From positions 1 to 45,023 of the IMG/VR virus record IMGVR_UViG_3300042876_000637: 45,023 bases of DNA, one strand, 5' to 3'. Position numbers and translations under genes: made by a program. Under the pieces are notes generated by a model. That model searched no databases. It saw only the letters and a program-made list of their open reading frames with translations, and was not told the DNA's origin. Shown one piece after another: positions 37,375 to 45,023 of the stretch. Each line of letters starts with the position of its first letter. Positions within the stretch are counted from its first letter, which is position 1. This stretch comes from a virus.

Positions 37375-39080
37375 GCTGTCACCTGCTGTCCGTGAAACAG
37401 CGCGCGAAGTTTGGTGTGTTCGGCGGCGTCCACCGACCGCGACACAATGGCGTGGGTGATGAGTTGCGCGGCCTGTCCACTGGTGCATCCGTCAGGCACC
37501 GGAACGCCCAGGCGGGCCAATAGAAGCCGTTGCTTGGTGGTGATGTCTTTGCGTCGCCAATCGCTCTTTTTATTGCCCAGCGTGCCGCCATCCAGCGCGA
37601 GGCAATCGGCGGCGGCTTTGGCTGCGTCCATCGTGGGATACAGGCCCACAAACCGGGCGCTGCCATTGACGCGGTAAAGGCGGAATTGGCTGAGCCAGTC
37701 GTAGGCGGCGCTGTGACCTGGCCCCCACTGCCCGCAGCGCTTCAGCCCCTCGGCCTTGCCCATGCGCTCTGCGTTCGGGAGCGCGATGCACAGTGACTCG
37801 GTGCCCAGCGCGGCAGTGGCGTAAAAGTCAGCCCCCACCGTCCAGGCCAGCGCGTCCTTCTTGAGCAGGTTAAGCACCTTGACAATGAGTTTGGCCGGGT
37901 CAATGGCACTGCTCTGGCCCATGCGGTCGATACTGAGCGCAAACAACACGCCTTGGCGCTGGGCCTGCTCTTCGGCTTTCTTCACCTCACGCGGCTTGCC
38001 CAGCACGTCGCCCGCCATCACCACGTTGCGGTCTTCCACGGGGGCGAAGTCGAGCACGCGGCAGTCGGCCTTGCCAGCGGCGAGGCGAAGGCCACGCCCC
38101 AGGCGCTGCACGTAAATCAGGTCGCTCTTGGTGGGGGCAATCATTAGCACGGCGCTGGTCTCGGGGGCGTCGAAGCCCTCGGTGAGCACCATGCAGTTGA
38201 AAACCACTTTCAGGTCGCCGCGCTGGTAGTATTTCAAGATGGCGTCGCGCTCCCGCTTGGGGGTCTCGCCGCTCACCCAATTGGCGGCCACGCCCTGGGC
38301 GGAGAAATACTCGGCGGTCTCGCGGGCCTGCGCCACGCTGGCGGTGAATCCGATGGTCTGGCGGTCTGAGCAAAACTCCTGCCACTTCTCAAACACGATA
38401 GCCAGCACGTTTTCGGCGCGCAGCAGATTGCCCAGGGATTCGGCCTCCCACCCGTTTTCGGTCTCGCGCAGCTCGGCAACTGACACCGGCAATGCCACGC
38501 CCAGCGCGTCAAACGGAGCCAATGAGCCGCGGGCGATGGCGGCGCTGATGGGCAACCGATACGAAACCCGCTGAAAAACCTTCGCCAAGCCGTCGCCATC
38601 CGTCCGCAGCGGGGTAGCCGTCACCCCTAAGACTTTTGCGCCGGGAAACGCGGCTACAAGCCGCTGGTACGTCTCGGCGGTGGCGTGGTGGCACTCGTCA
38701 ATGATGATGTGGCTGATGGGGCCGTGGGCGAGGATTTGCTCTACCCGGTTGCCCGCCACGAGCGTTTGGATGGTCGCCACGATGTGACGGGCGTGGACCT
38801 CGTTTTGGTCGGCCATGACCACGCCCATCTCGGCCCCAAGCGCAGGGAAGAATTCCAAGGCGCGCTGGATCGGTTGGTAAATCAGTTCACGCCGGTGGGC
38901 GATGATGAGCGCGCGGGTGAGTGTCCCGGCCCGGCGTTCGGCGTCGAGCAGGCCCAGGAACGTTTGCGTTTTGCCTGTGCCGGTGGCCATCACGACCAGC
39001 GTCCGGTCAACGCCTTTCCAGTCGCCGCGCACGGCAGCGATGGCTTCAATTTGGTAGTCGCGCAAAGCGAGTGTCGTCAT
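37371..39080 (-). CDS. SF2 DEAD/DEAH-type helicase
   Basis: A 569-residue protein. Motifs: Walker A ATGTGKT (32-38), Walker B IIDECHHA, motif III GVTATPLR, and motif VI VQRLGRGLR. The C-terminal 170 residues are an accessory domain. It resembles the phage and type III restriction-type helicases used for replication or recombination. No ribosome binding site precedes ATG 39080; instead the hairpin element ends 10 bases upstream, so expression may depend on it. Confidence 0.9.
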   Translation of the reverse strand: MTTLALRDYQIEAIAAVRGDWKGVDRTLVVMATGTGKTQTFLGLLDAERRAGTLTRALIIAHRRELIYQPIQRALEFFPALGAEMGVVMADQNEVHARHIVATIQTLVAGNRVEQILAHGPISHIIIDECHHATAETYQRLVAAFPGAKVLGVTATPLRTDGDGLAKVFQRVSYRLPISAAIARGSLAPFDALGVALPVSVAELRETENGWEAESLGNLLRAENVLAIVFEKWQEFCSDRQTIGFTASVAQARETAEYFSAQGVAANWVSGETPKRERDAILKYYQRGDLKVVFNCMVLTEGFDAPETSAVLMIAPTKSDLIYVQRLGRGLRLAAGKADCRVLDFAPVEDRNVVMAGDVLGKPREVKKAEEQAQRQGVLFALSIDRMGQSSAIDPAKLIVKVLNLLKKDALAWTVGADFYATAALGTESLCIALPNAERMGKAEGLKRCGQWGPGHSAAYDWLSQFRLYRVNGSARFVGLYPTMDAAKAAADCLALDGGTLGNKKSDWRRKDITTKQRLLLARLGVPVPDGCTSGQAAQLITHAIVSRSVDAAEHTKLRALFHGQQVTA

Positions 39081-39090
39081 AAGTGGAGGT

Positions 39091-39145
39091 GAATTTAGAG
39101 GGGTGCAGTTAAAGATATTAATTTAATCTGGACCCCTCTAAATTC
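39091..39145. repeat. 55-bp hairpin element, copy 1
   Basis: GAATTTAGAGGGGT (39091-39104) and ACCCCTCTAAATTC (39132-39145) form a 14-bp perfect stem around a 27-base A/T-rich loop (39105-39131). A second copy is at 44611-44667 in reverse orientation with the same loop. The element provides the last eight codons and stop of the helicase-like gene ending at 39118. Confidence 0.9.
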
Positions 39146-41220
39146 GCCGGAATGGGCTTGGGAAAGGCCGCGCGAGGTGGGCGGCCGCGGCCAGTGGGCT
39201 GCAACTGCCCCACCTGCCAAACTGCGGGCATGTGGGCCGCAATCAGGTCGAGCCAGCGGTTGCGCTTGGCGTGGTCTACCTCGACGTGGGCGGCCTGGGC
39301 CAGAGATTCGTAGGTGATGGGCGTCCCCGCTTCGTGTTGCTGGCGGAGCCACGGCTCGAGGGCCAGCCAGGTGCGCCAGTAGATGCCGGGCGGCCCAACG
39401 GGCGGGTCTTGCCAGATGCCGTCCACGACCTCGTCAGCCAGCGGCGTGCTCGTGATGAGCCAGCAGGTAGCCGGGTTGATGGTCAGGCGCGCGCGATGGA
39501 TGGCCTGGATGAGTTCGGCCTCGCGCAATTGCCGATGAATGGCGTCCAGCGTGGGGTGGCTATAGTGGCCGGTGCGGCGCGCGGCGGCCTGGGCCTCGGG
39601 GTGCATGAGTTGCAGGGTGGCCACGCCCGCCGGGCTGAGACGATATTCTCGGTCGCTGTAGCGGTAAAGCGGCTCACGGCGGTTGTCTGCGCCCACCTGC
39701 CAGAACGGTTCGAGGTCGCCGCTAAGGGCCACGGCCAGGTCAAGCATGGCGCTACCATTGGGGGTGTAGGTACCCACCACAAATAGATCATCCACGCCCT
39801 GGAGCCCGTTAGCCCCGCGCAGGCCGCCAAACGTCATCACGTTTTCCGCGCCAAAGACGCGGGCGAAGTGGGGCTGCAACGCTTTCCAGCACACCACGCC
39901 GGGGCGCTGCGATTGGCGGGCCAGGGCCTGCACGGTTTCCACCAGCAGTCGCCCTTCGTCGGTCAGGTTGCTGCGGTGGATAGCGGCGTTTTTGGCGTTG
40001 AGCCGCCCCACGATTTGGTGCAAGCGCCCTTGCCGCACCACACGCGGGGCGTGGACTTCGACCGGGCGGGCAAACAGCGATTGGTACAGGTCAGCCTGGG
40101 CGGTGGCATCCAGCACGATAAGTTTGGCGGGGATTTTTTCCCAAAGCGGGCTGCGCTCCAACAGGTGCAGCCCAGTGCTCGTCACCCAGATGCGCTCATT
40201 CCAGTTGGCCCACCCGCTCTCCCATGCCCTCTGCTCAGCCGTGGCGAGGCGGAGCATGTCGAACACGTACCAGTAGGGGGCCTTCACAACATCAGCCTCG
40301 CTGTAAATGCGCGGGGTCATAGGCAGCGCCGTGGCAACGTCTATTTGCGCCAGCGCGTCAGGGATGTGTTGCCCAATCTGGTTGAAAAGCGCCCGCCCGG
40401 CGACCCGCCCGCCCTTGGGGGCAAGGAAAGCGGCTTGCCGTAGCGCACTGATAAGCGCGTCCAGCGGGCCAATGGCCCCTACATCCAGGCCGTTCACGGG
40501 GATGATGCGCTCCTGCACGAAGGCGCTGAGTGGCAATTCATCCACGATTGCAAAATCAAATTTGCTAATGGCGAGGCCAGTGACGATGTGGTAGTGCTGC
40601 CCAAAAATGAGCGGCGTTTTGCAGCGTTCCTGCCCGCGATAGGGGCATTTCTGGATGTGGTTGTCGGCGTATTTGCCGCACAACTGCCAGCACAGTGCCA
40701 TCGCGTCGTAACCCTTTTGCGACCAGTGTTGCTGGGCCTCGGCATAGCGGCACACGGGCGCGTCGTTGAGTTTGCCCTGGATGCCCTGCCAGTGATACCA
40801 AAGCGATTTATCGAAGTGCTGGAATTGCGAGAGGTCGCCAAACATGTCGTGGCGACTGGCGGCCCAGAGGCCGCGCTTGCCCGCGCGGGCGTAGGCTTGA
40901 GCCACGTCCACCAGCGCGTGGGTCTTGCCAATGCCGGGGTCGCCGCGCACCAGCAACACGGAATCGGTGTCGCTGTCCAGATAATCCCGCCCCACGCGCG
41001 GCAATTCGGCGCGGGCGGTTTCGAGACTGACGGCGGCGGGCAGTGGCGGCAAGGACGACATGGCGAGGGGCTTCAGGCGAAAATCAGAGAATGGGGGCGG
41101 GTCGGGCGGCGGGTCCGGCGGCTGCCAGTCCTGCTCGCCGAGTTGCTCACGGGCCTGCCGCAGTTGCGCCTGGTGAAGGCGCAACTGGGCAAGGAGGACG
41201 TTTTCAATGATGTCTGGCAC
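39118..41220 (-). CDS. DinG/XPD-like helicase with Cys cluster
   Basis: A 700-residue protein, GTG start at 41220. Walker A is GDPGIGKTHA, Walker B FAIVDELPLS. Between them CWQLCGKYADNHIQKC and RGQERC place four Cys like the Fe-S cluster of XPD/DinG helicases. Helicase end motifs (IQAIHRARL) and a winged-helix-like C-terminus follow. The final residues LEGSRLN come from the hairpin element. It probably unwinds phage DNA during replication or recombination. Confidence 0.75.
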   Translation of the reverse strand: MPDIIENVLLAQLRLHQAQLRQAREQLGEQDWQPPDPPPDPPPFSDFRLKPLAMSSLPPLPAAVSLETARAELPRVGRDYLDSDTDSVLLVRGDPGIGKTHALVDVAQAYARAGKRGLWAASRHDMFGDLSQFQHFDKSLWYHWQGIQGKLNDAPVCRYAEAQQHWSQKGYDAMALCWQLCGKYADNHIQKCPYRGQERCKTPLIFGQHYHIVTGLAISKFDFAIVDELPLSAFVQERIIPVNGLDVGAIGPLDALISALRQAAFLAPKGGRVAGRALFNQIGQHIPDALAQIDVATALPMTPRIYSEADVVKAPYWYVFDMLRLATAEQRAWESGWANWNERIWVTSTGLHLLERSPLWEKIPAKLIVLDATAQADLYQSLFARPVEVHAPRVVRQGRLHQIVGRLNAKNAAIHRSNLTDEGRLLVETVQALARQSQRPGVVCWKALQPHFARVFGAENVMTFGGLRGANGLQGVDDLFVVGTYTPNGSAMLDLAVALSGDLEPFWQVGADNRREPLYRYSDREYRLSPAGVATLQLMHPEAQAAARRTGHYSHPTLDAIHRQLREAELIQAIHRARLTINPATCWLITSTPLADEVVDGIWQDPPVGPPGIYWRTWLALEPWLRQQHEAGTPITYESLAQAAHVEVDHAKRNRWLDLIAAHMPAVWQVGQLQPTGRGRPPRAAFPKPIPANLEGSRLN

Positions 41221-41234
41221 ATTGGGTTATGGGG

Positions 41235-41708
41235 TCAAAACGGGAGTTCGTCGTCGTCTGCGTAGGCGTCAATCTGCTCTGCGAGCAGCAGGTCAGCCGC
41301 ATGGTCGGCGAGCGCGCCAGTGTCGTCCCGTTCGGCGTCGGCGGATGGGTCGTCGTCGCGCCCCCCCAGGGCGGATGCCATGCGGTCGCGGATGAGCCAT
41401 TCGATGGCGCGGCGCTCGACGGACAGGGATTCGATGTCGGATTCGATGGCGCTCAGTTCGTCGGCGGTTTCAGACTGCATGTCGCGCAGCGCCTTGAGCG
41501 CCGGGTCGTCAGCCTCGGCGCGCTGGCGGGCTAGGCTCCGCATCTCCTCATTTTTGCCCGGCCAGCCGTCCGCTGGGGCCAAGGCCAGCACGCGGGCGGC
41601 ATAGTCGCTCTGCTGATGCGAGAGTTCGATTTGGTGGTCACGGCGGGCGCGGATGAGCGTGCCCAGCGTGGCGGCAATTTCGATTAGGCGGGTAGATGAG
41701 GCGTTCAT
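41235..41708 (-). CDS. Coiled-coil protein with SSB-like acidic C-terminal tip
   Basis: A 157-residue helical protein (QSETADELSAIESDIESLSV). It ends in YADDDELPF, which closely matches the C-terminal tip of bacterial SSB (DDDIPF) that docks many repair and replication proteins. There is no OB fold, so it is not an SSB. It may recruit the host proteins that normally bind SSB. It overlaps the stop of the RDF gene (ATGA). Confidence 0.65.
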   Translation of the reverse strand: MNASSTRLIEIAATLGTLIRARRDHQIELSHQQSDYAARVLALAPADGWPGKNEEMRSLARQRAEADDPALKALRDMQSETADELSAIESDIESLSVERRAIEWLIRDRMASALGGRDDDPSADAERDDTGALADHAADLLLAEQIDAYADDDELPF

Positions 41709-42886
41709 GCGGCCTCCAGCGTGACGGCGGCGGCTTCGTCTTTGAGGTTGGCGAGCGTGTTCACAGCGGCCTCGATGGTGTCGTCGTTGTCAGGCCAGCC
41801 GAAGTCGGCGGGGAGAATTTCTTTGGCGCGGGTGACAAGCGCGGCGTGCAGGGCGCGCCCAGCGGCGATGTACTGCTCTGACGCGGCCCCTTGCGGGATA
41901 GCATCGGCCTTGATGCCGAGCGCGATTTTCCATTGCCAGAGCGTGTTCCAACGCTCTTTGAGTTTTTCGAGTGACGCGAGTTTTTTGCCGTTCCCGTTCC
42001 CGTTGGATGCCGTGGGCTGCGTTTGCGCGGCGGCCTTATGCGAGTTGGAGAGCGGCTTGGCGGGCTCGCGGATAGAATCCGCTCTTACTGGCTGCGCGGG
42101 TTGCGCGGATTGGCGCGGGGCCGGCAGCGCGGGCATGGGGGCGGGTTCGGCCAGCACGTACTCACCGGTAGTGGCGTCAACCACTTCAGGCGCGGGCAGG
42201 TCGAGGGCGGCGGCGCGGGCCAGGGCAATCTCGCGGCGCATAAAGGCGGCGTCTGGCTCGATTTTGACCAGCCATTTGTCGGTGCGCTGGCGCTGGCCCT
42301 GGCGGTCGCCCCACCCCGGCACGCTGATTTTTTCCTGCTGGCGATAGAGGCGGAAGGCCACACCGCTCAGCCGGGCGTGCTTGCGCTCCAGACCGGCCAG
42401 GACGCCCGCGATAAACACGATGTCGTTGATGGAGTGGGTCTCCATCACCACGGTGCCCACATACCCCGCCTGTAACAACTGCGGCACCACAAATTCCAAG
42501 CGCCCCACCGCGTCGCGGCGCGGGTCGCCTTTTTCGTGCCCGCCGGTGCAAGGGCGCTGACCCTTGACCATCTTGTCCCCATCGCGCCAGATGGTCATCA
42601 TCTCGCCGTCGCAGCGGTGCTCCAGGCCAGACGAGCTCCACAGTTCCACCCAGGTGGTGAAGTTTTCGGCGGCGGTTTCGTAAGGCAGGTAGATGGTCAG
42701 TTCGCGGGGGGGCTTGGGGAAAGCGGCGTTCCACGCGGCCAGCGCTTCGGGGTTGTCGCTGGTGAAACGGAAGTGGTCGAGGTCGGGGCCGTAGCCCTTG
42801 CTGGTCTTTTCGCCGCCCTTGCGTAGCTTGCCGAGGCGCGGCAAGCGGGGAAGCAAGCTTTCGGGGTCAGTCAGGTTCTTAATCAT
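41705..42886 (-). CDS. Gp3-like recombination directionality factor
   Basis: A 393-residue protein with AGGAG before ATG 42886. LDHFRFTSDNPEALAAWNAA, GLEHRCDGEMMTIWRDGD, GRLEFVVPQLLQAGYVG and METHSINDIVFIAGVLAG follow the order of the phiC31 gp3 family. Gp3 binds the serine integrase and switches it to excision. The middle (about 255-310) is a Pro/Ala/Gln linker. Expression in the early operon fits a role at prophage induction. Confidence 0.82.
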   Translation of the reverse strand: MIKNLTDPESLLPRLPRLGKLRKGGEKTSKGYGPDLDHFRFTSDNPEALAAWNAAFPKPPRELTIYLPYETAAENFTTWVELWSSSGLEHRCDGEMMTIWRDGDKMVKGQRPCTGGHEKGDPRRDAVGRLEFVVPQLLQAGYVGTVVMETHSINDIVFIAGVLAGLERKHARLSGVAFRLYRQQEKISVPGWGDRQGQRQRTDKWLVKIEPDAAFMRREIALARAAALDLPAPEVVDATTGEYVLAEPAPMPALPAPRQSAQPAQPVRADSIREPAKPLSNSHKAAAQTQPTASNGNGNGKKLASLEKLKERWNTLWQWKIALGIKADAIPQGAASEQYIAAGRALHAALVTRAKEILPADFGWPDNDDTIEAAVNTLANLKDEAAAVTLEAA

Positions 42887-42895
42887 GTGCGGCTC

Positions 42896-43147
42896 CTAAT
42901 TGGCGGGTGCGCTTTCCACGGGCTTGCCCATGAAAAACTCGCGGGTTTGGGCGTTCACTTTGCTGAGCAGCGGCATGGCCTGCTCTTTGACGGCAGATTT
43001 GGCTTTGGCAAACAGGGCGTTGGTGGCGGCGGCGGGGTCTTCGCCGTCTTCCACATCGGCCCACACGGTGACGCCAATGGCGGCGCTATTGAAATCGCCG
43101 AGGTTGAGTTTGCGCTCGTAGGTGACGGAGATGGTCTTGATGTTCAT
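42896..43147 (-). CDS. Small phage protein, conserved type
   Basis: An 83-residue protein. NIKTISVTYERKLNLGDFNS and AIGVTVWADVEDGEDPAAAT match a small protein type seen beside recombination genes in phages and mobile elements. Function is unknown. It lies upstream of the directionality factor. Confidence 0.68.
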   Translation of the reverse strand: MNIKTISVTYERKLNLGDFNSAAIGVTVWADVEDGEDPAAATNALFAKAKSAVKEQAMPLLSKVNAQTREFFMGKPVESAPAN

Positions 43148-43386
43148 AGGGGCACCGCAAACGACGAAACCTTGCGCTCCAGCATCTTGACCAGCAGCCG
43201 GTCAAACGTGCCGCCGGGAAGTTTTGAAAGCACTTGGTCGAAGATAGCGTCAGCATCGGCATCAAATGTGTCGTTGGAAAATCCGACTGTTTTGAATTCT
43301 GGAATAGGGACGCTGAGCACAAGCGTGACCGATTCGATTTGGCCGCCCCCAATGGCTTGGGCCTTATAGGCCTCGATGGTCTTCAT
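43144..43386 (-). CDS. Small early protein
   Basis: An 80-residue protein from ATG 43386, coupled to both neighbours. It has alpha/beta character (IESVTLVLSVPIPEFKTVGF) with an acidic centre. No family recognised. Confidence 0.6.
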   Translation of the reverse strand: MKTIEAYKAQAIGGGQIESVTLVLSVPIPEFKTVGFSNDTFDADADAIFDQVLSKLPGGTFDRLLVKMLERKVSSFAVPL

Positions 43387-43547
43387 TTGCGCCACCACAG
43401 CGCTACAACCGTGCCAATCACGGCGACAGCGGCGCAGAAAACGGTCAGCGGGCGCGGGAGCGTGCAGAGCAGAAAGGCTGGGATTTCGCGCACGGGCAAC
43501 GCGCCGGTGCGGATGTCGGTGGCAATGTGGAGAATTTCGGTCAGCAT
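43383..43547 (-). CDS. Small membrane protein
   Basis: A 54-residue protein with AGGAG before ATG 43547 and a stop overlapping the next gene (ATGA). Residues 32-51 form one transmembrane helix (LTVFCAAVAVIGTVVALWW). The N-terminal half is amphipathic. No family recognised. Confidence 0.6.
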   Translation of the reverse strand: MLTEILHIATDIRTGALPVREIPAFLLCTLPRPLTVFCAAVAVIGTVVALWWRK

Positions 43548-43555
43548 GGCGGCTC

Positions 43556-43669
43556 CTAAAATCCGCTGAGGCAGCGGAATTGGGCGACTACGTTTCCCCA
43601 GGTGCGGGGGCCATAGTCCTGGCGGATGAGTTGGCCGAGCAGGTCGGCGAGTTCAAGCAGGGTGGTCAT
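43556..43669 (-). CDS. Very small early protein
   Basis: A 37-residue protein from ATG 43669 inside the end of the upstream gene, ending 8 bases before the next start. MTTLLELADLLGQLIRQDYG is an amphipathic helix. Packed spacing supports translation; size makes it uncertain. Confidence 0.5.
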   Translation of the reverse strand: MTTLLELADLLGQLIRQDYGPRTWGNVVAQFRCLSGF

Positions 43670-43940
43670 TGGCGGTGTCCTCAAAGTGGCGTTGCAGGTC
43701 GGTCAGAATTCCGTCGAGGGCCGCGAGGTTGGCGCGGGTGCCCTCGATTTCTGTCATGGCGCTTGTCAGACGGGTGATGGCAGCGCGGTCGGCGGTGGTT
43801 TCCAGCGTGTTGCGTAATTTGGCGTCCATCACTCGGAGGCGAAACGCGCAATCGCTCAGGCGGGCCTTGCCGTCTAAAACGGCATTTAGGACTTCGGCGA
43901 GTTGCTGCGGGGGCCGCGTGCGGCGCGCGCAGGTGGACAT
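43653..43940 (-). CDS. Small helical early protein
   Basis: A 95-residue protein, start ATG 43940, almost all helical (TRLTSAMTEIEGTRANLAAL). Overlaps the next small gene by 17 bases. No family recognised. Confidence 0.55.
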   Translation of the reverse strand: MSTCARRTRPPQQLAEVLNAVLDGKARLSDCAFRLRVMDAKLRNTLETTADRAAITRLTSAMTEIEGTRANLAALDGILTDLQRHFEDTANDHPA

Positions 43941-43944
43941 CCGG

Positions 43945-44265
43945 TCACTCTGGCTGTTCGTCGCGCCGTAAACTCAGGCGCTCGAACAGCCGGTCAAGCC
44001 AGTGGTAAGAGAAGACGCTGCCGCCGCCAAGCCCCAGCACCGCGCTCATGGCCCACATGGCATCGGCGGCGGTCATCTGCCCCCATACCAAAAACAGCGC
44101 GGCCAGCGGGAGGTACAGCGCCAGCACGCCCATCACGTAGCGGGCGGTGAGTGGCATGTCGCGCCGCAGCGCCGCCTTGAAGTAGGGCAGCCCAGCGTAG
44201 TGCTGGAGGCCCAGCAGGGCGGCGGCGGCGAGGCCAGTGGCAATGATGAGAGCGGGGTCGCGCAT
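43945..44265 (-). CDS. Three-pass membrane protein
   Basis: A 106-residue protein from ATG 44265. Hydrophobic segments at about 5-20, 43-63 and 70-88, with a basic C-terminus (DRLFERLSLRRDEQ). Holin-like size but in the early operon; a membrane role in early takeover or exclusion is equally possible. Confidence 0.6.
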   Translation of the reverse strand: MRDPALIIATGLAAAALLGLQHYAGLPYFKAALRRDMPLTARYVMGVLALYLPLAALFLVWGQMTAADAMWAMSAVLGLGGGSVFSYHWLDRLFERLSLRRDEQPE

Positions 44266-44302
44266 GTGACTATCTCCTCAGACGGGGAAGGTTGGTGTAG
44301 GC

Positions 44303-44572
44303 TTATTTCCAATCGGCGTAGACCCACTCGCCAGTGGTGGCCCCCAGCGGCGCAATGCACGCCAGCGGGGTCGTCCCATCAAACCGCGAGGCGAGCACGG
44401 CGTAGGTGACGCCCGGCTCTTCGTCGAAAATGACGGTGTCGCCAGGGAGAGGTAACGTCGCCGCTTGCGCGAGGATGGCGGCGGTGTTGGCAACGTGCTG
44501 CCCATTGGCGGTGTAGCAGTCCGGGCAGTGCGCCCCGGTATAGGGTTTTTGGCAGGTGCGGCAGGTTTTCAT
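44303..44572 (-). CDS. Zinc-ribbon protein
   Basis: An 89-residue protein with GGAG before ATG 44572. CRTCQKPYTGAHCPDC at the start is a zinc ribbon. The rest is beta-rich (GDTVIFDEEPGVTYAVLASR). Second gene of the early operon. Confidence 0.65.
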   Translation of the reverse strand: MKTCRTCQKPYTGAHCPDCYTANGQHVANTAAILAQAATLPLPGDTVIFDEEPGVTYAVLASRFDGTTPLACIAPLGATTGEWVYADWK

Positions 44573-44610
44573 GGTGTGCTCCGTTGGCGGCGGGGGGAGG
44601 TGGGTCTGGC

Positions 44611-44667
44611 GGAATAAAGAGGGGTCCAGATTAAATTAATATCTTTAACTGCACCCCTCTTTATTCC
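44611..44667. repeat. 55-bp hairpin element, copy 2 (inverted)
   Basis: GGAATAAAGAGGGGT (44611-44625) and ACCCCTCTTTATTCC (44653-44667) form a 15-bp stem. The 27-base loop (44626-44652) is the exact reverse complement of the loop in copy 1. In each arm two bases differ from copy 1 (TT to AA, AA to TT) so that pairing is kept. The change supplies the TAA stop of the ribbon-helix-helix gene. Confidence 0.9.
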
Positions 44668-44852
44668 CCGGAAGGCGGGTAGGCCGCAAGCGCGGCGGCG
44701 GCGGTGGGCGGGAGGCTGGACTTGATGCTGCTGAGTTTTTCGCGAACGGCTAATCGAACCAATTTGCTTTGGTCAGTATCAAGGCGCTTCACGGCTTCAT
44801 CAATTTCTGAAACCATTTCATCTGGCGCAATAAATGTGATTACTTTTGGCAT
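44661..44852 (-). CDS. Ribbon-helix-helix DNA-binding protein
   Basis: A 63-residue protein with AAGGAG before ATG 44852, first gene of the early operon. MPKVITFIAPDEMVSEIDEA, then KRLDTDQSKLVRLAVREKL, is a typical RHH (CopG/Arc) fold: a strand, helix, turn, helix. It sits directly downstream of the early promoter, so it may regulate that promoter in Cro-like fashion. Its stop codon comes from the hairpin element. Confidence 0.8.
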   Translation of the reverse strand: MPKVITFIAPDEMVSEIDEAVKRLDTDQSKLVRLAVREKLSSIKSSLPPTAAAALAAYPPSGE

Positions 44853-44861
44853 AGGTGGCTC

Positions 44862-45023
44862 CTTACGTCTAATGCGTTCAAAATCTAATTCTCTTCAAGT
44901 ATACTCTCGCGGCTATTATTTGTCAATATCGAATAATATATTTCGCCAATGAATTAACTTTGTGTGCGAATATGTTTCTAGTGACAACTTTTTCGACTTG
45001 GCTTCAAAGTGAATTAGATTCCA
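44862..45023. repeat. Terminal direct repeat (copy 2)
   Basis: This is the second copy of bases 1-162, with C at 44896 and T at 44954 instead of G. It contains the leftward promoter (TTGACA at 44926-44921, TATACT at 44903-44898), which directly drives the gene at 44852 in this record. Confidence 0.9.

Overview
The window is almost certainly one complete genome of a temperate siphovirus (or an excised, circular prophage) of a Chloroflexota host, most likely Anaerolineae-like. The first 162 bases recur at the end with two mismatches, so the molecule closes to a circle of about 44,861 bp. The host guess rests on the lipoproteins: Ala/Thr/Pro-rich stalks with TPT, TAT and ATAT runs directly after the lipobox (genes at 1048, 1688 and 2682, minus for the last) are typical of Chloroflexota cell-surface proteins. 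The DNA is GC-rich. No tRNA or rRNA gene was seen.

Layout. (1) 1-2251, rightward: an XRE repressor divergent from a near-consensus leftward promoter with an operator-like dyad across its -35 box, then small membrane proteins and two secreted proteins, closed by a terminator. (2) 4536-2314, leftward: a three-gene operon that includes two membrane proteins with predicted cytoplasmic DNA-binding domains. (3) 4641-28768, rightward: late operon with small membrane proteins, virion surface proteins, HNH, terminase small and large subunits, a Mu-gp29-like portal fused to a MuF-like tail, an Acb2-like anti-CBASS protein, Mu-I-like protease/scaffold, decoration protein, Mu-gpT-like capsid, a fibre-like protein, a caspase-fold (CHAT-like) protein, connectors, two paralogous tail-tube proteins, a frameshifted tail chaperone pair, tape measure and distal tail proteins. 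(4) 44852-28902, leftward: early operon with a ribbon-helix-helix protein, small proteins, a Gp3-like recombination directionality factor, a protein with an SSB-like C-terminus, a DinG/XPD-like helicase, an SF2 helicase, a Toprim primase, a DndC/PAPS-reductase-like enzyme, a Holliday-junction-resolvase-like nuclease, a large serine integrase, a second XRE protein and a replication-relaxation-like protein.

The most unusual content is at 32350-33218. Three complete attC sites of the integron type, each with the paired cores, a long imperfect stem and two extrahelical bases, separate tiny leftward cassettes. No integron tyrosine integrase is present; the array lies beside the phage's own serine integrase. 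This is a phage-borne cluster of attC sites lacking an integron integrase (CALIN). Other notable items are the CHAT-like protein in the structural operon, a 55-bp hairpin element present twice in inverted orientation with compensatory stem changes, and a structured RNA candidate at 30001-30115.

In outline, the CI-like repressor at 111 would hold the early leftward promoter shut in the lysogen. The serine integrase and the Gp3-like factor would control integration and excision. The early operon replicates the DNA, and the late operon packages it into a capsid built on the Mu head plan with a long non-contractile tail. I found no recognisable endolysin.
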